Source: Mauremys mutica (taxonomy: Eukaryota; Chordata; Testudines; Geoemydidae). Taken from it: 64,000 bases of DNA. Both the position numbers and the translations under genes were made by a program. Below the pieces are notes generated by a model, which saw nothing but the letters and a program-made list of their open reading frames with translations, was not told where the DNA came from and did no database searches. How positions within the stretch are numbered: position 1 is the first letter of the stretch; the number at the start of each line of letters is the position of its first letter. The stretch covers positions 30,464,965-30,528,964 of the forward strand of contig NC_059082.1 in the NCBI RefSeq assembly GCF_020497125.1, read 5' to 3'. Shown piece after piece: positions 10,595-22,455 of this stretch.

Positions 10595-10735
10595 ATGCAA
10601 GATTGCAAGTTCTTTGGGGCAAAGACTGTTTTTCATATTTCATTTGCATGCAGTAGATAGCACAGTGGGGCCTTGATCTACAGATTCTAGGAACTACCAC
10701 AGTACAAATGATTAATAAATAATAAAGAACACTAC
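10595..10735 (+). repeat. SINE/CORE-type tail repeat
   Basis: GCAAGTTCTTTGGGGCAAAG, ACTGTTTTTC, then AGCACAGTGGGGCCTTGATC and TAATAAATAATAAAGAA match a widespread amniote repeat I remember (TGTAAGCTCTTTGGGGCAGG ... CACAATGGGG ... AATAATAA). A weaker relative lies at 25610-25700. Confidence 0.55.
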
Positions 10736-10739
10736 AAAT

Positions 10740-10899
10740 ACAATTAGATAAAACAAATTACAGACTATAGAACAGCTGCTCCATTTGAAAAAAAACCCCA
10801 CATGTGATGAAGCACAATGGCAAAATTCCCATTGACTTCAATGGAGCCAGCCTTCCCTTCGAAAAGCAAAAGGCAGCTATAATAATAATTATAACAAAT
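10740..10899. other. Spacer with a short foldback
   Basis: Only CCCATTGACTTCAATGGAG (about 10829-10847), the core of the palindromic miniature class, is recognisable. Confidence 0.4.
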
Positions 10900-11400
10900 G
10901 AAAGAAAGGAGAAGTTAATAGTAATGAATATAAATCAGAAGATAGGAACTGTAGAAAATTGATAGGGGAAGAAAAAGGATACATGGAGAAATATATGGCC
11001 AACAGGGTGAAGGATAATCAGAAGGAAAGCCTTTAAGTATATTGGGAACAAAAAGAATCCTAACAAAGGTACTTGTTCAGTACTACATGAAAATGATAGA
11101 ATTGTCAATAATAATGCAGAAAAGGGAGAGTTCAATATATATTTCTGTTCTCTATTTGGGAAAAAACAGATATGTTGGGCTATCATATGCTGATGAAATA
11201 CTTTCCATTACAGTAGTAACATCAGCTACTAAAGTTAGACATTTTAAAATCAGGAAGTCTGGATAATGGATCCAAGCATTTTAAAAGACCTGTCTGAGGA
11301 ACTCACTAAACAGTTAATGCCGATTTTCAATAACTCTTGGAACACTGGGGAAGTTCCAGAAGACTGGAAGAAAGGTAATGTTGTGCCAGTATTTAAATAG
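10900..11400 (+). pseudogene. CR1-type LINE ORF2 fragment (reverse transcriptase)
   Basis: In the frame from 11278 to the stop at 11398-11400 the translation reads ILKDLSEELTKQLMPIF, then NNSWNTGEVPEDWKKGNVVP, then VFK and a stop. The SW-x-TGEVP-x-DWK-x-(A/G)NVVPIFK block is the N-terminal reverse-transcriptase segment of CR1/L2-clade LINE proteins. Upstream (about 11000-11270) the frame shifts, but pieces such as YWNKKNPNKGTCSVLHEND resemble the linker between endonuclease and reverse transcriptase. There are no catalytic YADD residues because the copy is internally deleted straight into the 3' tail at ~11401. It is a dead fragment. Confidence 0.75.
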
Positions 11401-11580
11401 GGTATATGCTGGATTCTCCATTTCTGGCCATTTTTTAATCAAGGTTGGATGTTTTTGTAAAAGATATGCTCTAGTTCAAGCAAGAATTATTTCAGGGAAG
11501 TTTTATGGTCTCTTGTTATACAGGAGGTCAGACTAGATGATCACAATGCTGCCTTCTGGCCTTAGAATCTATGAAAAAGT
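11401..11580 (+). mobile_element. CR1-type 3' untranslated tail
   Basis: CAGGAGGTCAGACTAGATGA, TCACAATGCTGCCTTCTGGC and CTTAGAATCTATGAA are the classic 3' end of turtle CR1 copies. It follows the reverse-transcriptase fragment in the same orientation, so both parts probably come from one insertion with a large internal deletion. Confidence 0.75.
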
Positions 11581-11584
11581 TTAG

Positions 11585-12115
11585 TGTCATTTGTCAGTCT
11601 GTGACATTCAAATACTTTTTCCACAGCTGAAACTGGTAGGTTTTGAAGTTATTCTCTGTATTAAACTTTACTCTTCTTTATACACTCCCCAAGTATTTGG
11701 CAGCTTTACTGTTCCATTAAAGAGCACATTAGAACCCAATATCTTTGGTATTTTTACTATTACAAAGCGGAGGATACTATAAAGAAGTTCTTTAGATGCT
11801 TCCTCCCACTTGTATTGAGAAAGGGCCAGATGACCCTCTCCAATGGCAAAAGCTGCAGAAGGGGATAATTGGGGAGGAAAATCTTTGCTAATCTCACCTG
11901 CTCTTCCCACCCAGCCTGCCCACTTCTTGATCTCTCTTCCTGTGCAGACCCCTGGAGCAGTGGAGGTGTCTCAGGGCTTGGAGTCTATATTGTGAAGTCA
12001 GCTGAGGCCCCATTTAATGTGGAGGGACATGATTCCTTCCCCCCCCCACCCCTCAGAACACTTCTCATATGTATTTAGTAGAAAGTCAGGATTAAGGGAT
12101 CTTTCCTGCAAAATG
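11585..12115. other. No recognised feature
   Basis: Nothing identifiable beyond a poly-C run near 12041. Confidence 0.4.
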
Positions 12116-12119
12116 CTGA

Positions 12120-12245
12120 GCACTCAGGGGCCCTGATCCAGCAAAGCACATCCTGCTCTACTTCAACCACGTTAATAGTTAAGCATGTGCTTGAGCGCTT
12201 AGACAGATCAGGGCCAGAGTGCTCAATGCCTTGCTGGACTGAGTC
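12120..12245. repeat. Palindromic MITE fragment
   Basis: GGGGCCCTGATCCAGCAAAG is followed by GTTAAGCATGTGCTTGAG and AGATCAGGGCC, an inverted pair of ends. This is a diverged member of the CCTGATCC foldback class; a second partial copy (CCTTGCTGGACTGAGTCC) adjoins it. Confidence 0.55.
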
Positions 12246-12840
12246 CTAATTTAACCACTGACCTGAAAGAGGCATCTTCTCTCTCCTTCACTTTACTAGG
12301 AAATAGGGTTGGTATTTTTTAAATGTTAATTGAATAACCAATTATCATTTGAGATTTTTGGTGGTTTCTCAAAGAAAAATAAATTTAATTGGACAAATAA
12401 TTATTGAAAGTTGCCATTAACGTTCAGCCACTTTGGGAATGGAAGCTAGAGTTTTTTGTGATGCGGGTAGCAATTCAGTCATAAGAACTAGTTTTCCCAG
12501 TCTGTCAGCCACAATTCTTCTAGCCAGAAGCCATTGTTTTCTTATCTAAAATTGTCAGAGTAGCGCATTTGCCTTGGCAATGTTACATATCGAGGTTACT
12601 GTCTTTGGCATAGTATTGTTGAAACTATTCTTTGGCTTCCAGAAACTGGAAACTATTCTAGTTTCTAGTCATATTCTTCGGTCTTGAATTTCTTTTCTTC
12701 CTGGCAGTAATTCCATAAAATTGAATCTGCTCTACAAGACCTCTCCCTCCGAAGTGCTCTATTCAACGTAGGGCAGTCTATTAATCACAGTTAATTCATG
12801 CGATTAACTCACAAAAATTATTCACAATTTATAAAATTAA
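12246..12840. other. No recognised feature
   Basis: AT-rich DNA without recognisable genes or repeats. Confidence 0.4.
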
Positions 12841-13170
12841 TTGCCTCACAGTCTTTTTCCTTTGATCTTGATCTGTTGGACTCTCTTACCCACATATTTG
12901 TCAGGACTGTGTTTAAAATGCTCAAACCACCTGAGCCTGCACTCCCTCATTTTTTCCATTACTTTGAGCATCTCTAACACATTCCTCATTTGGTCTTCCT
13001 TGCTTATACCACTCATCCATCTCATCATTCGCATTTCTTTGGAACAGATCATTTGCTCAAGTTCCTTCTTTGCTGCCCAACATTCAGCATCACACACTTA
13101 AACTGTCCGGCTTCCATTGTATAGACTTTCCCTTTCAATCTTCCTGGTGTCTTCATGTCTCATTCTTCAA
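12841..13170 (-). pseudogene. RTE-type LINE fragment, C-terminal end of ORF2
   Basis: The minus-strand frame 13097-12846 reads CDAECWAAKKELEQMICSKE, then MRMMRWMSGISKEDQMRN, then MEKMRECRLRWFEHFKHSPD, then KYVGKRVQQIKIKGKRL. The order (G/C)-x-E(C/T)W, E-M-R-M-(L/M)-R-W-M-x-G, RLRW-(F/Y)-x-H and (V)-x-K-R-V is the C-terminal tail of RTE-clade reverse transcriptases. Upstream, at 13098-13170, KTPGRLKGKVYTMEAG continues the family sequence in another frame, so a frameshift lies near 13098. The catalytic palm is absent. This is a 5'-truncated dead copy. Confidence 0.75.
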
Positions 13171-13511
13171 TCTTACATTTACCAGTTTCAAATTTGCTAC
13201 TTTCAGAATCTTGGTTTTCTGTTCATCAAGATAAGCCAAAGTGAAAGCCAATATCATACCGAACTGGAAGGTGTTCCTTTAGATTTAAATTATTCATTTT
13301 GGATGGTGGAAAGTGTGACTAGAGAGACTTGTGGATTCATAATTAATGTCCCCCTGAACAAGACTTTTGTTAGTCTTTACATTTTGTTTATTTCAGAAAT
13401 TGATGTTCCTATTTGGTGTCTCACAGCCTTGACAAGCAGGTGTGGGCTTCTCTGAAACCATTGCCCTCTGAGTCCAGCCACACTTCCCTAGGTCTTTCAC
13501 ACCATCCTGTA

Positions 13512-13526
13512 CCAGCAGATGGCGCT
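13512..13526 (+). promoter_or_regulatory. CTCF-like motif
   Basis: CCAGCAGATGGCGCT fits the vertebrate CTCF core (CCA-G/C-C/T-AG-A/G-T/G-GGC-A/G-C/G). It stands in non-repetitive sequence about 110 bp left of an LTR. The match is by eye; a chance match in 64 kb is possible. Confidence 0.4.
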
Positions 13527-13629
13527 AGCAAGCCATTTGCTAAAAGTGTTTCCTCCGGCTGTGTGCAGGTCAAAGACAAACACAGAATGTGGTGTAATTA
13601 GCCTGCAATTTAGCAATACTGGGAAGCCA

Positions 13630-14520
13630 TACTCCTTCAGTGCGGGTTAACCAGACCGTAATAATCTGTACCCCACAGCCCCATTCCCCAAACTACCAAC
13701 CAGATCCCAGCACTGCTGTTGCTAATACCCCTCCAACCTTTCCCTCCTACAAGCATTGAGACATGGGGAAAGAGGGGACTGCTATAAGCATAAGCAGACA
13801 GTGTCCCCCCACCTTCTTTTCTGGGCTCCCCGGGCCCAGTTCCTATTGAACAGGGAAGTGGCCCCCCTAATAAATGAGTGCCCATGGTAGACCTTTGGCA
13901 AGCTGCAGCAACTTAAATATGCCTAACCTAACGTACCACACAGGGTCACTAAGGGGAAGTTGAAACAAATCATTCTGCTCAGACCAATCTGGCAGTAAAT
14001 GAAAAAAATCCTTCACAGCCCCAAAGAGGTGACAGGCATGACACCCACAGCTAGGCCCAGAAACCTGGTTAATCCATGGAAGGATGCAGAAGTCAGATGC
14101 AGCTGTTCCTGGGAACATAATGGCACCATGGGTCAGGGAGAACAGACTTATAATAAATCTATCCTTCAGCATGCAGAGGCTGAGACAGGGATGTGTTTCT
14201 CCTACAGGCCCCAACAAAGCATCCACCACTGCTGGGAAAGAGGGAAGGGGACACGGGGGAAGAAGCCACATTTCCTATACGTTCGTATTCCATGGCTATG
14301 GCCTACCATGCCATCCAGCAAAATGATTTCAGAACTGGGGTGTTATATCCTTGGGGCAGCTGGTGTAGGAAACAATCACTTGAGGCCAGAGAGCAGGCAG
14401 CTAACCAAAACCTCCATTTTATTTACATAAATACAGAGAGCTCCTCAGCAGGTTGAAACCGGTTGAGCTAACCCATAATAATCTAACTCAGTTGCCATAG
14501 CAACAAAACCATGACAACCA
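13630..14520 (-). mobile_element. LTR of a turtle LTR retroelement
   Basis: A continuous ~0.9-kb block that I recall as a turtle LTR family: AGACCAATCTGGCAGTAAAT, CAAAGAGGTGACAGGCATGA, TATCCTTGGGGCAGCTGGTG, GAAACAATCACTTGAGGCCA, and an end with GTTGCCATAGCAACAAAACC. TTTATT at about 14419-14424 is AATAAA on the minus strand, giving the orientation. I could not fix exact ends or a TSD. All frames in it (13637-14456) are non-coding by-products. Confidence 0.55.
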
Positions 14521-14529
14521 AATACACAA

Positions 14530-17330
14530 CATGGGGAAGCATGGATGGGACTCAAGAATGAGTGATCCAAATTGATGGAGTGGGGGTTTTTTTTTTTGCA
14601 AGTTATAAATGTTCATCTACTTTTTCCATAGTTTTCCACAGCTGTATAGCCTTTGATATTAAATAGTCCATCTGAATAAAAGTGGGGAAGAGAATCCAAC
14701 TTGAAGCCCTTTTCCTAATTCAGTATCAAACAGAACCAGGCCTTATGCCAATAGTGCCTTGTCAATAAATGGCTAGATTTCCAGTCTTCTTCCTTTGCCA
14801 CATTTAGCAAAAAATAGTTCTCCCTGCAGGAGCAATGTTGTTTTAATGGAGTGAAAGCAGATCTTCTGCATTTATGTCTCACTTCTACAATACTGTAATC
14901 AATCCACATTACTGCCCTTGGAGTCTTTTTCTTCTGGTTCAAGCCCAACTCAGATTTTTGGAAGTCACATTGGCAGTACTGATAGATGTCCTAAAGCTTT
15001 GCATACATGCCAAGAAACCAAGTTTCTTTTCTTTTCTTCCTGGGATTTTGATGCGGGGAAGCCAGAACTACGAAACCCAGTGATATAAACAGAATTCAGG
15101 TCTGACTTTGGAAAGGAAGCCTGGAATGGTTGGTAAGGCAGGTGGAACTTGCATGCAAGTACTTACGTGCAGTGTTACATGTATCACCTGTTTGTGTATC
15201 ATGTGTAGACAAAAGAGTGAAGAGCATGAACCAAAGCAGTCCATCCTAAGAGCTCTCTCCCACATTCACTCGTGTGAACTTTACTGGTTGCTGCACTTCA
15301 TCATCTTTACATTTATGTAGGTGCCATAGATTCTCGACCCAGATCAGGAGAGTGACGTGTGTTAGATAGTGTCCCACTGTAAAATATTAATTTTGCTTAA
15401 AAAGCTATTGTAACATGCCTTGTGAAGCAATTGATAAAGTAGATCTGGATAAACAAAATATGACATGCTATATTGCAGCCAAAATTCTGTTTGAAGATTA
15501 AATGACTGAAAAAGAAAATCAAACAAATCTATCTTCATTCACTTTCTTGGTGTGAAAGTTATTTTAGACCTGTTATTCAGAAGTCCTGAGTACCTATGTC
15601 TACCTCAGTTTGAGTTGTTGCTGCTCAGCACTTCTGAAAAAAAATAATAATCAGGCGCTTTAACTTTACAAGAGAAAAAGAGCAGTTGCATTCCATACGT
15701 TTAAAATTGCCATTTGTTGACTGACATTTAAGTAGTGTGATAGAACTTTTGCTTGTAGCTATGAGATTCAAATTCTAGGAGTGTTCGGTAATGGTACAGC
15801 AGTTTGTTCCAAGACAAGGAGTCATATATCAGCTAATTTTCTTGTTCATGGAGAAAGAGATAGAGGGTTAAAAATTAAAAACTAAAAAGGATTCTATCTG
15901 AGCTTAGAGCTAAATGCCTAAATCACACACTGGGTTTATTTGAACAATTCAGTCCAGAGTCTAGTCTCTTCTTGGATCAGAATAAAAACTAATATCTATG
16001 TGGTATCAATTATATTCAAGGTCTTCATGAAATCTAACCATTGTCTCCTCTTTCATCCATTGATCTGAGAAGTCTATTAGGTGAAGTCAAAGAACATAGA
16101 CATAGGCTATGTCAATCAACATAGACATAGGCTGTTAGAGTCAGAGGAAGGTATGTAACCTGGTCAATTAACCATGCATGGCATGCCCCAAAAAAGCCTG
16201 TTCTTAAATACAAATTAATTTGAATTCTAACCTACAGTTCACTTTCAGAAACAGACAGTAAGGAAGGCTTCTGAAGACATTTTCAAAATATTTTTCCGTT
16301 AATGTTTTTGTACTTTTTAGTCTAGCAATAAATTTACATTGGCTATTGGAGACAGACATTTGTTAATTTCTAATAATAAGAAATGGACAGTTCTAATTGT
16401 GTTTGATCAGGATATTTATTTTTGGATACTGATCTGTTTGAATTGTATGTGTTTTTTAAATCAGGATGAAAAGCACCTGCAATGACTAATGCAGCTAACT
16501 TGATAAGTCTGACTGCAATTAATGAACAAACAGGTAAATCCTATTGAGAACAGGCTGCCCTTCTTACAGAGCTAACTTCCACAGGATAAAAACAAGAATT
16601 CTAGCTAAGAACCCAGTACCCCCGTGAGGCCTCCCTACAAAGGGAGAATTGCTTAAACTGTGTTAGTACAATTAAGCAGTATCCATTCAAAATATCAGAC
16701 TTGTAGCTGGTAATAAAAGACTATTAAGAGCTATTAACATTATTACATTAACTTTGGAAAATACATAAGGAAATTTATAGCTATCATAAAAGATGATTGC
16801 TTCATTGTTATTGTACACAGCAAGTCCCAAAAGCAGGGATTAAATAATGTTGAAGGACATGAACCAGGCCAAGAAATTCAAGGTTCTGTCTGAGACTGTT
16901 CTTAACTCACAACATTCTAGAAAAAAACCCAGATTCTGTTTGTCTATTTATATTAATAAAGTGCCCCATCCACTGCTACTGGATGCTGTACAAAACAGTA
17001 ATTCAATGGGTCATGGTCACCATGTCCCCAGACCTCTTTCACAGCTTTTTATAATTACAGAGAAGAGACTTTCTTCAAGATTTCTCAATTCCCATCCCAG
17101 AAAACCGCCGCTCAATCAATCTATCCCCAGTCATCCCTCCTCCTCACCGGGGAAAGCAAGTGGGGGTTGCAGCACCTCCTGCATGTCATCACATTTGGAC
17201 TCTGGTAGCTCAAGGAGAGGGAAGAGAATTCCAAAGCCAAGGACCCTCTGAGAGAAAACCTTGCTGTATAAAACCTTTAAAACCCTCATCCAGCTATCCC
17301 TCAGCTATCCCACTCACTGGCCTGATTCTT
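14530..17330. other. No recognised gene or repeat family
   Basis: 2.8 kb of ordinary AT-rich DNA. A poly-T run lies at 14588-14599. The frame at 16847-17251 (134 codons) shows no domain, and its composition follows the DNA. Confidence 0.45.
16092..16134 (+). repeat. Short direct repeat, 26-bp period
   Basis: AACATAGACATAGGCT occurs at 16093-16108 and again at 16119-16134, separated by ATGTCAATC. A two-copy local duplication. Confidence 0.8.
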
Positions 17331-17334
17331 AGCT

Positions 17335-18340
17335 CCTTTGTTCTGGAGCTTGATGCAAATGTGAGTGGGGGAGGAGGGCTTTAACTCACACTTGTGCTGC
17401 CCACATTCTGGGACAGCCAGGAGCCTGCCTGGTACCTGGCGAAAGTTAGAACAGCTTTAGGGCTTTACGCTCGGTTTCTCCCAATCCCCTACAATTGAGC
17501 AGTGACTAGTCAAAGCACACTGTGTTCCAGATGTGCCTTGGGGTCCAGCGTAGCTGGGGAGCCAGGCTGGCATAGAGCCCTTCTCTCTCTCTCTCTCTCT
17601 CCCGCCTTGCTTTGCGGGGAGTGGTGGGCGTTAGCCCTTTTATACTGCCAGCGTGGTGCAAAGGGGCTTTAGTGCGCACACTGTTTGTAACTCCTATTTG
17701 TGTCATATCTTCTCTAGAATTCAGAGGGGTTAAGACCGTCTCTGTGGTGTGTATTTTTTTTGGTTTTTTGGTTTTTTTTGAAGTAGAGCTGAGAGAATCA
17801 TTTTGTACCCATTTAAATTCAAACAGTCACAGTTTGATCCCTGCTTCCCCTTGCTCCAGGGAGGAAGTAAACTGTGCCAGCTCTTTCTCTAGCTCATCTG
17901 GGTTGGCTGGCGTGCAGCGATGGGGGAGTGCAGTGGAGGCTCACTCCCTGTCCCTACCCACCTACTCTCTGGCTACTTGTGCAGGATGGGGAGTAGCAGC
18001 TTGGCAATGGCTGCTCTCCCCTGCCCCCTGCCTTCAGACCAGCGAAGCAGGGAGCTCTCAAAGGGGACTAAGGGATGCATAACCCCTTTGCTCCCCTGTG
18101 CTGGCAGGATAGGCAGCTTCCCACTGGGCTCAGTGTGAACACTATAACACACCAAGTACAAAATAACTCCGCCTACACATTAATCAGCTTTCAAATCTCC
18201 ATAAACCATCTGTTTTAATATCTCCAAAGGGCCTAATCCACATTAGGAACCAATTACATTTATAAAGTCAGATTCTCAGTCTCACTCCAGCCCCTTTATG
18301 CCAGCTAAAAGGGCAGGAGCAGCTTAAAAGGGCATCCAGC
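17335..18340. other. Moderately GC-rich block with (TC)n
   Basis: 17582-17601 is a pure TC microsatellite. The block around it is richer in G+C than its surroundings and contains fragments such as TTTATGCCAGCTAAAAGGG (about 18295) that resemble miniature-element ends. Frames at 17612-18138 show no known domain. I found no dense CpG pattern like that at 28.3-28.9 kb. Confidence 0.35.
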
Positions 18341-20380
18341 CTGGGGAAGTCAGGAATGGAAAAAGACAGCTGGCTGCCTTCTGAGGACCCCCTTCCAAGC
18401 TTTGGCACTGGGTATGTGCAAGCCAGGGGCACGGCCACCGTGAATAGTGCTGCTTCCTGAAGGGCAGTCTAGGAAGTTGCTGTAACAGCCATGTGCAGCT
18501 GTCTATGTTATTCCAGGGGCCACTCCAGCCCTGAAGCAGTTCAGAGTCAGGAGAGTACAAGGGTAGCCACTGTAGTGCCCTCCCTCCCCCTGGGTTGCAA
18601 ATTCTGTGTTGTGCTTCTGACAGGCACAGCCCCACGTCCCACCCATACTCTCCACACTGCAGTATCAGGTCAGGATTTTAAGAAATGATTAAGAAATCAA
18701 GTTGGACACTAAAGGGGCCTGATTTTCAGACTATGAGCTGCTCAGTTCTTTCTGAAAAAGTGAGGCTAATTTGGGGGTGGGAGTGGGGGAGGAGGAAACC
18801 ACAACCAACCCACAAACCAAAAAAAAAAAAAGGACAAAAACCAAAAAGCTTGGTTACCGACAATCACTAGTCACTGCTGAAAAAAGCCTGGCTTAGATCT
18901 GTTATCCACGGAGTGGGCCTTCTTGGCACATTCTGCTCTCCTTCTACATATAAGACGTCCACTGAAGCCAATAGAAATTTCTTAGGCAGAATATGCAAGT
19001 GAGCCACAGAGTGGATCCATGAGGATTTCACCATAAACGCCTTAAAATTTAGATTAAAAAAAATATATATTTGTTTATAGCAGCAAAGTGAAAATGTCCA
19101 CAGCTGGAAAGGTCTTAATTTTTATACATGCCTGTCATTTAAAATGCAGGGCTTTAATAACATTTTGTATAAAAAATAAATTGACACATTATATATATTA
19201 TGCTTCAGGTACATTTGTTCAGCTGCTTTACAGAGTCCTAAACAGAAGGTATTATAATAAAAGAACCCTTGCTATGACAATAAACAGAATCACTTGACTG
19301 ACAAACATTAAAGCTTAGAGCAATAGAAAGAACTAAGCATTGTCTTTTAGAAGTTGTTAGTTTCGTTGTGATTTAAGTTTTAGCTACCCAACCATCAGTT
19401 AAAGTTTAAAGGGGGATTATCAAGGTTGGCAGGCACACATCCATAGAGGAAACAGACTTCTGCAATTCTTTGTATCTGGCTTGTAATCCAGAAATGAACG
19501 GATGCCTGTGTTCAAAGTCTGGTTCGCCTGATTCCACTTTGCAGGCCTGTCTCCAAAAACAACATTTCTTCCATTCAAATTGTGAGGGCTGACCTACTTT
19601 GCCTAACTGTATTCAAAACTGGAAACCTAGAACAAACACAGAACTACTGTACAGCAGGTGCTGTGCGGATCAAAATCTTTATTCCTATTGGGGTAGGTGG
19701 GGTTTTATTTTCTTTAAGCTGTGCTGCTCAGAAGTTAACATGACGCCCAACCTCTCCTCTTTTCTGCCAGCTCTGTACTATATTCATAGGTGTGAGAGAG
19801 GCAGATAAATATTAGGATGAAGCTCAGGAAGGACGTCCCACAGAGGTAGTGATGTAGCTGGTGATTCCCCCTTCCTCCCATCTTAATTTAGAAAGAATGT
19901 TTAAGAAGTTGGAACACTAATAAGAATAAATAGTAGAAATGAATGTCAGAGTCTCCAAATTCCTGACTATACAGGAAAAGAATGAGCTAAGCTTTTCTAA
20001 GCATTTGGCAGCCTAACACTTATTGGCTTGCCAGGGCAGAACAAATAATAAACAAAAATAAAATAATTTTATTTTTTTGTTGGGGGGAGAGGGCGTGCGG
20101 GAGTGTTGGTTGTTGTCTTTGTGGAACACTGTCAGATCAGAATTAAAATCCCAACTCTTACTGAGCTCTCTGTGAGAATACGTGAAACATCTGTTACACC
20201 TCACCCCAACCCCCCAATTTTTTATTTTATACTTCCATGCTCAAATGTTAAAGAGTGCACTTGTAAGCCTTTAAATAGGTTTCTCAACAAACTGTAACTT
20301 AGTAAATAAGTTCAGTGACACCCAAAGCCCCCCAGAATGCCTTAACATTTCATAAAGAGATGGAAAACTTTATAGGTGCT
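18340..20380. other. No recognised feature
   Basis: A poly-A run at 18819-18830 and otherwise unremarkable DNA. Confidence 0.4.
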
Positions 20381-20382
20381 AC

Positions 20383-20580
20383 ATAAGAACCCAGGGATTG
20401 CCAGACCGGATCAGATCTGTGGCCTATCTAATCCGGTATCTGGTCTCTGATGGTGGCCAGCACCAGTTGCTTCAGTGGAAAGCCCAAGAAACCCCATAGT
20501 AGGCAGATGGGGATGATGATATGCCCCCATAAAGGTCTTATCTTAACAACCCTCAATAAATACAGATTGGCTTAAACCCT
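20383..20580. repeat. CR1-associated 3' repeat (diverged)
   Basis: ACATAAGAACCCAGGGATTG, CCAGACCGGATCAGATCTGT, GGCCTATCTAATCCGGTATC and TCTGATGGTGGCCAGCACCA are a diverged copy of the very common reptile repeat I remember as CATAAGAACGGCCATACTGG ... GGTCCATCTAGCCCAGTATC. It abuts a Penelope-like tail. Confidence 0.6.
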
Positions 20581-20652
20581 CATGTTCAGGGTTTATATCC
20601 CAGCCAAAATGATTTTTTTAACCGCCTTAAACTATTATAACTCTGCATAAAT

Positions 20653-20731
20653 GTATTAGTCTCTAAGGTGCCACAAGTACTCCTGTTCTTTTTGCGGATA
20701 TAGACTAACATGGCTGCTACTCTGAAACCTG
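20653..20731 (+). mobile_element. Penelope-like retroelement tail
   Basis: ATTAGTCTCTAAGGTGCCAC, AAGTACTCCTGTTC, GCGGATATAGACTAACATGG and CTGCTACTCTGAAACCTG. Same family as 190-372 but without the palindrome and hammerhead-like hairpin, so 5'-truncated. Confidence 0.6.
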
Positions 20732-20744
20732 CATATCCTTGTTA

Positions 20745-21818
20745 TCCATATAAATCTGTTTGTTATCTATAACTCTCACCTTTCATACACTATGTTATAG
20801 TGGGAGACAAAAAAAGCTGGCTACATGCACTTTCTGGGAAACCAGCAGTCTTAACACAGGCAATACAGAACAGGGCCATGAGGGGAGAAATATGTGCCTT
20901 CCCATACGAGAGTGCACCACTCTGGTATCAAATATGGAGCGAAATTCTATCTGCCATCAATCCCTTATGCACCTTGAGGGATGCTCTTTGTGATTTAACA
21001 AGTTCACGTATTTCACAAAATGTCACATTTTGTAGACAAAGGCAATGACATAACCCCCTTTTAGAGCTTGCTCCCATTAAAGCCAATGGCAAGATTCCCA
21101 GAGGAGTATGATCAGGCAACAAGGGTCAGATTTTTAAAGGTTCTTAGGTGAGAGTTCAGTATCTAGGCAGGTTTGAAAATCCCATTAGCACCTGAGTACC
21201 TTTAAAAATGCATTCAGGGTGAGAGTCTCCCCTGTGGAAAGTACCAGCATAATGCATAGGCCTTGCGCTGGCCCTCAGCACAGCAGCAAATCTCACCCTG
21301 AATGATTTCTTTAAGGTCATAAAACTGCATTTGATTACTAATTTGTAGTGCAGAGGCAAGAAATGTAGCTACCAAATGGGGTAGGAAATAATAATTTCTA
21401 CACTTCAGTGCTATGCTCTATACAGCAAACTATAACTCCTTAGAGGCTTTATCTAGGGACGTATTTTCTCACTACGATCCTCCCTGCAAAGCCAGGAGAA
21501 ATTCTCCCCCTGTGAGATCTCAAACAACAACAAAACTGTGTTTTCATGAGCTCCATGGACCGTAGGAGATGCTGAGTACCCTCCGATTGCAGCAAAGTCA
21601 GCAAGAGCTTAGCTCAGGAAGCTCTAAGTGCTAACAGGACCAAGCACGTAGTGAGTAATTGCCATTGGGACTGACTAGGGACCATTTGTCTGACAGTCCT
21701 GTTAAAATTTAAACTCAAATATAAAATGCTGATTTTTTTAGAAGATGGATAAAGGCATTTCAGATTTTAAAAGAAAAAGCTATGTGTTCCACAGCTGTGC
21801 TTTGTATTTTCTTTTTTG
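20745..21818. other. Mostly unassigned; one MITE fragment
   Basis: At 21125-21215, GGTCAGATTTTTAAAGG is mirrored by GAGTACCTTTAAAAATGC, a foldback miniature fragment of the type that reads AGATTTTCAAAAG in its consensus. No gene signature elsewhere. Confidence 0.45.
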
Positions 21819-21823
21819 CTGAG

Positions 21824-22450
21824 CGTCACGGAGTCTTCGGATGATGCTTTGGAACTGTTCCCCACAAAGCCAGTCAGGACTTTGGGGAGCCTCCTCTCCC
21901 TTGTAGCAGATTATCTTCAAGGCAAGAAGCTCACACGGCTTCACCTTCCTGGGTCTTACCTTGGAGCATTCAGCATATGCCCCTCCGTGCGCTTCCCACA
22001 GCGAGTCCGCCCGGGTGGGGTCCTGGGGAAGCCAGAAGGTCCTGCGCACACAACCACTTTGCGGTCAGACGTGACGCTTAGCCAGCCAGTAAAACAGAGG
22101 TTTATTAGATGACAGGAACATGGTCTAAAACAGAGCTTGTAGGTACAGAGAACGGTACCCCTCAGCTGGGTCCATTTTGGGACCCAGCGAGCCAGACACC
22201 CACGTCTGCCCTCACTTCCCATACCCAGCCAGCTCCAAACTGAAACCCCCTCCAGTGCCTCCTCCTCTGCTGAGTTCCTTTCCCGGGCCAGGAGGTCACC
22301 TGACCTCTTTGTTCTCCCACACCTTTAGCATCACCTTGCAGCGGGGAAGGACCCAGGCCATTAGTTGCCAGGAGACAGAGTGTCAGCCAGAAACTGAGGC
22401 ACCCACACAGTATTCAGAGGAAACATTAAGAACAGTCCCACTTTGTCACA
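21824..22450 (-). mobile_element. Solo LTR with 5-bp TSD
   Basis: A 627-bp element. In its own orientation it begins TGTGACAAAGTGGGACTGTT (22450 leftward) and ends CCGTGACG (21824), where the expected terminal A has become G. Direct repeats CTGAG flank it at 21819-21823 and 22451-22455. The minus-strand AATAAA lies at 22106-22101. Blocks such as CCCACAGCGAGTCCGCCCGG and AAAACAGAGGTTTATTAGAT are ones I recall from an abundant turtle LTR. Frames across it (21780-22497) are by-products. No internal coding region adjoins. Confidence 0.75.
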
Positions 22451-22455
22451 CTGAG

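Noticed and set aside
12841..13101. Plus-strand frame as a Ser/Leu-rich membrane protein
   Set aside because: The minus strand of the same stretch is a clear RTE LINE fragment, so the plus frame is its shadow.
13867..14456. Frames of 134 and 143 codons as genes
   Set aside because: They lie inside an LTR of a turtle family and carry no domain.
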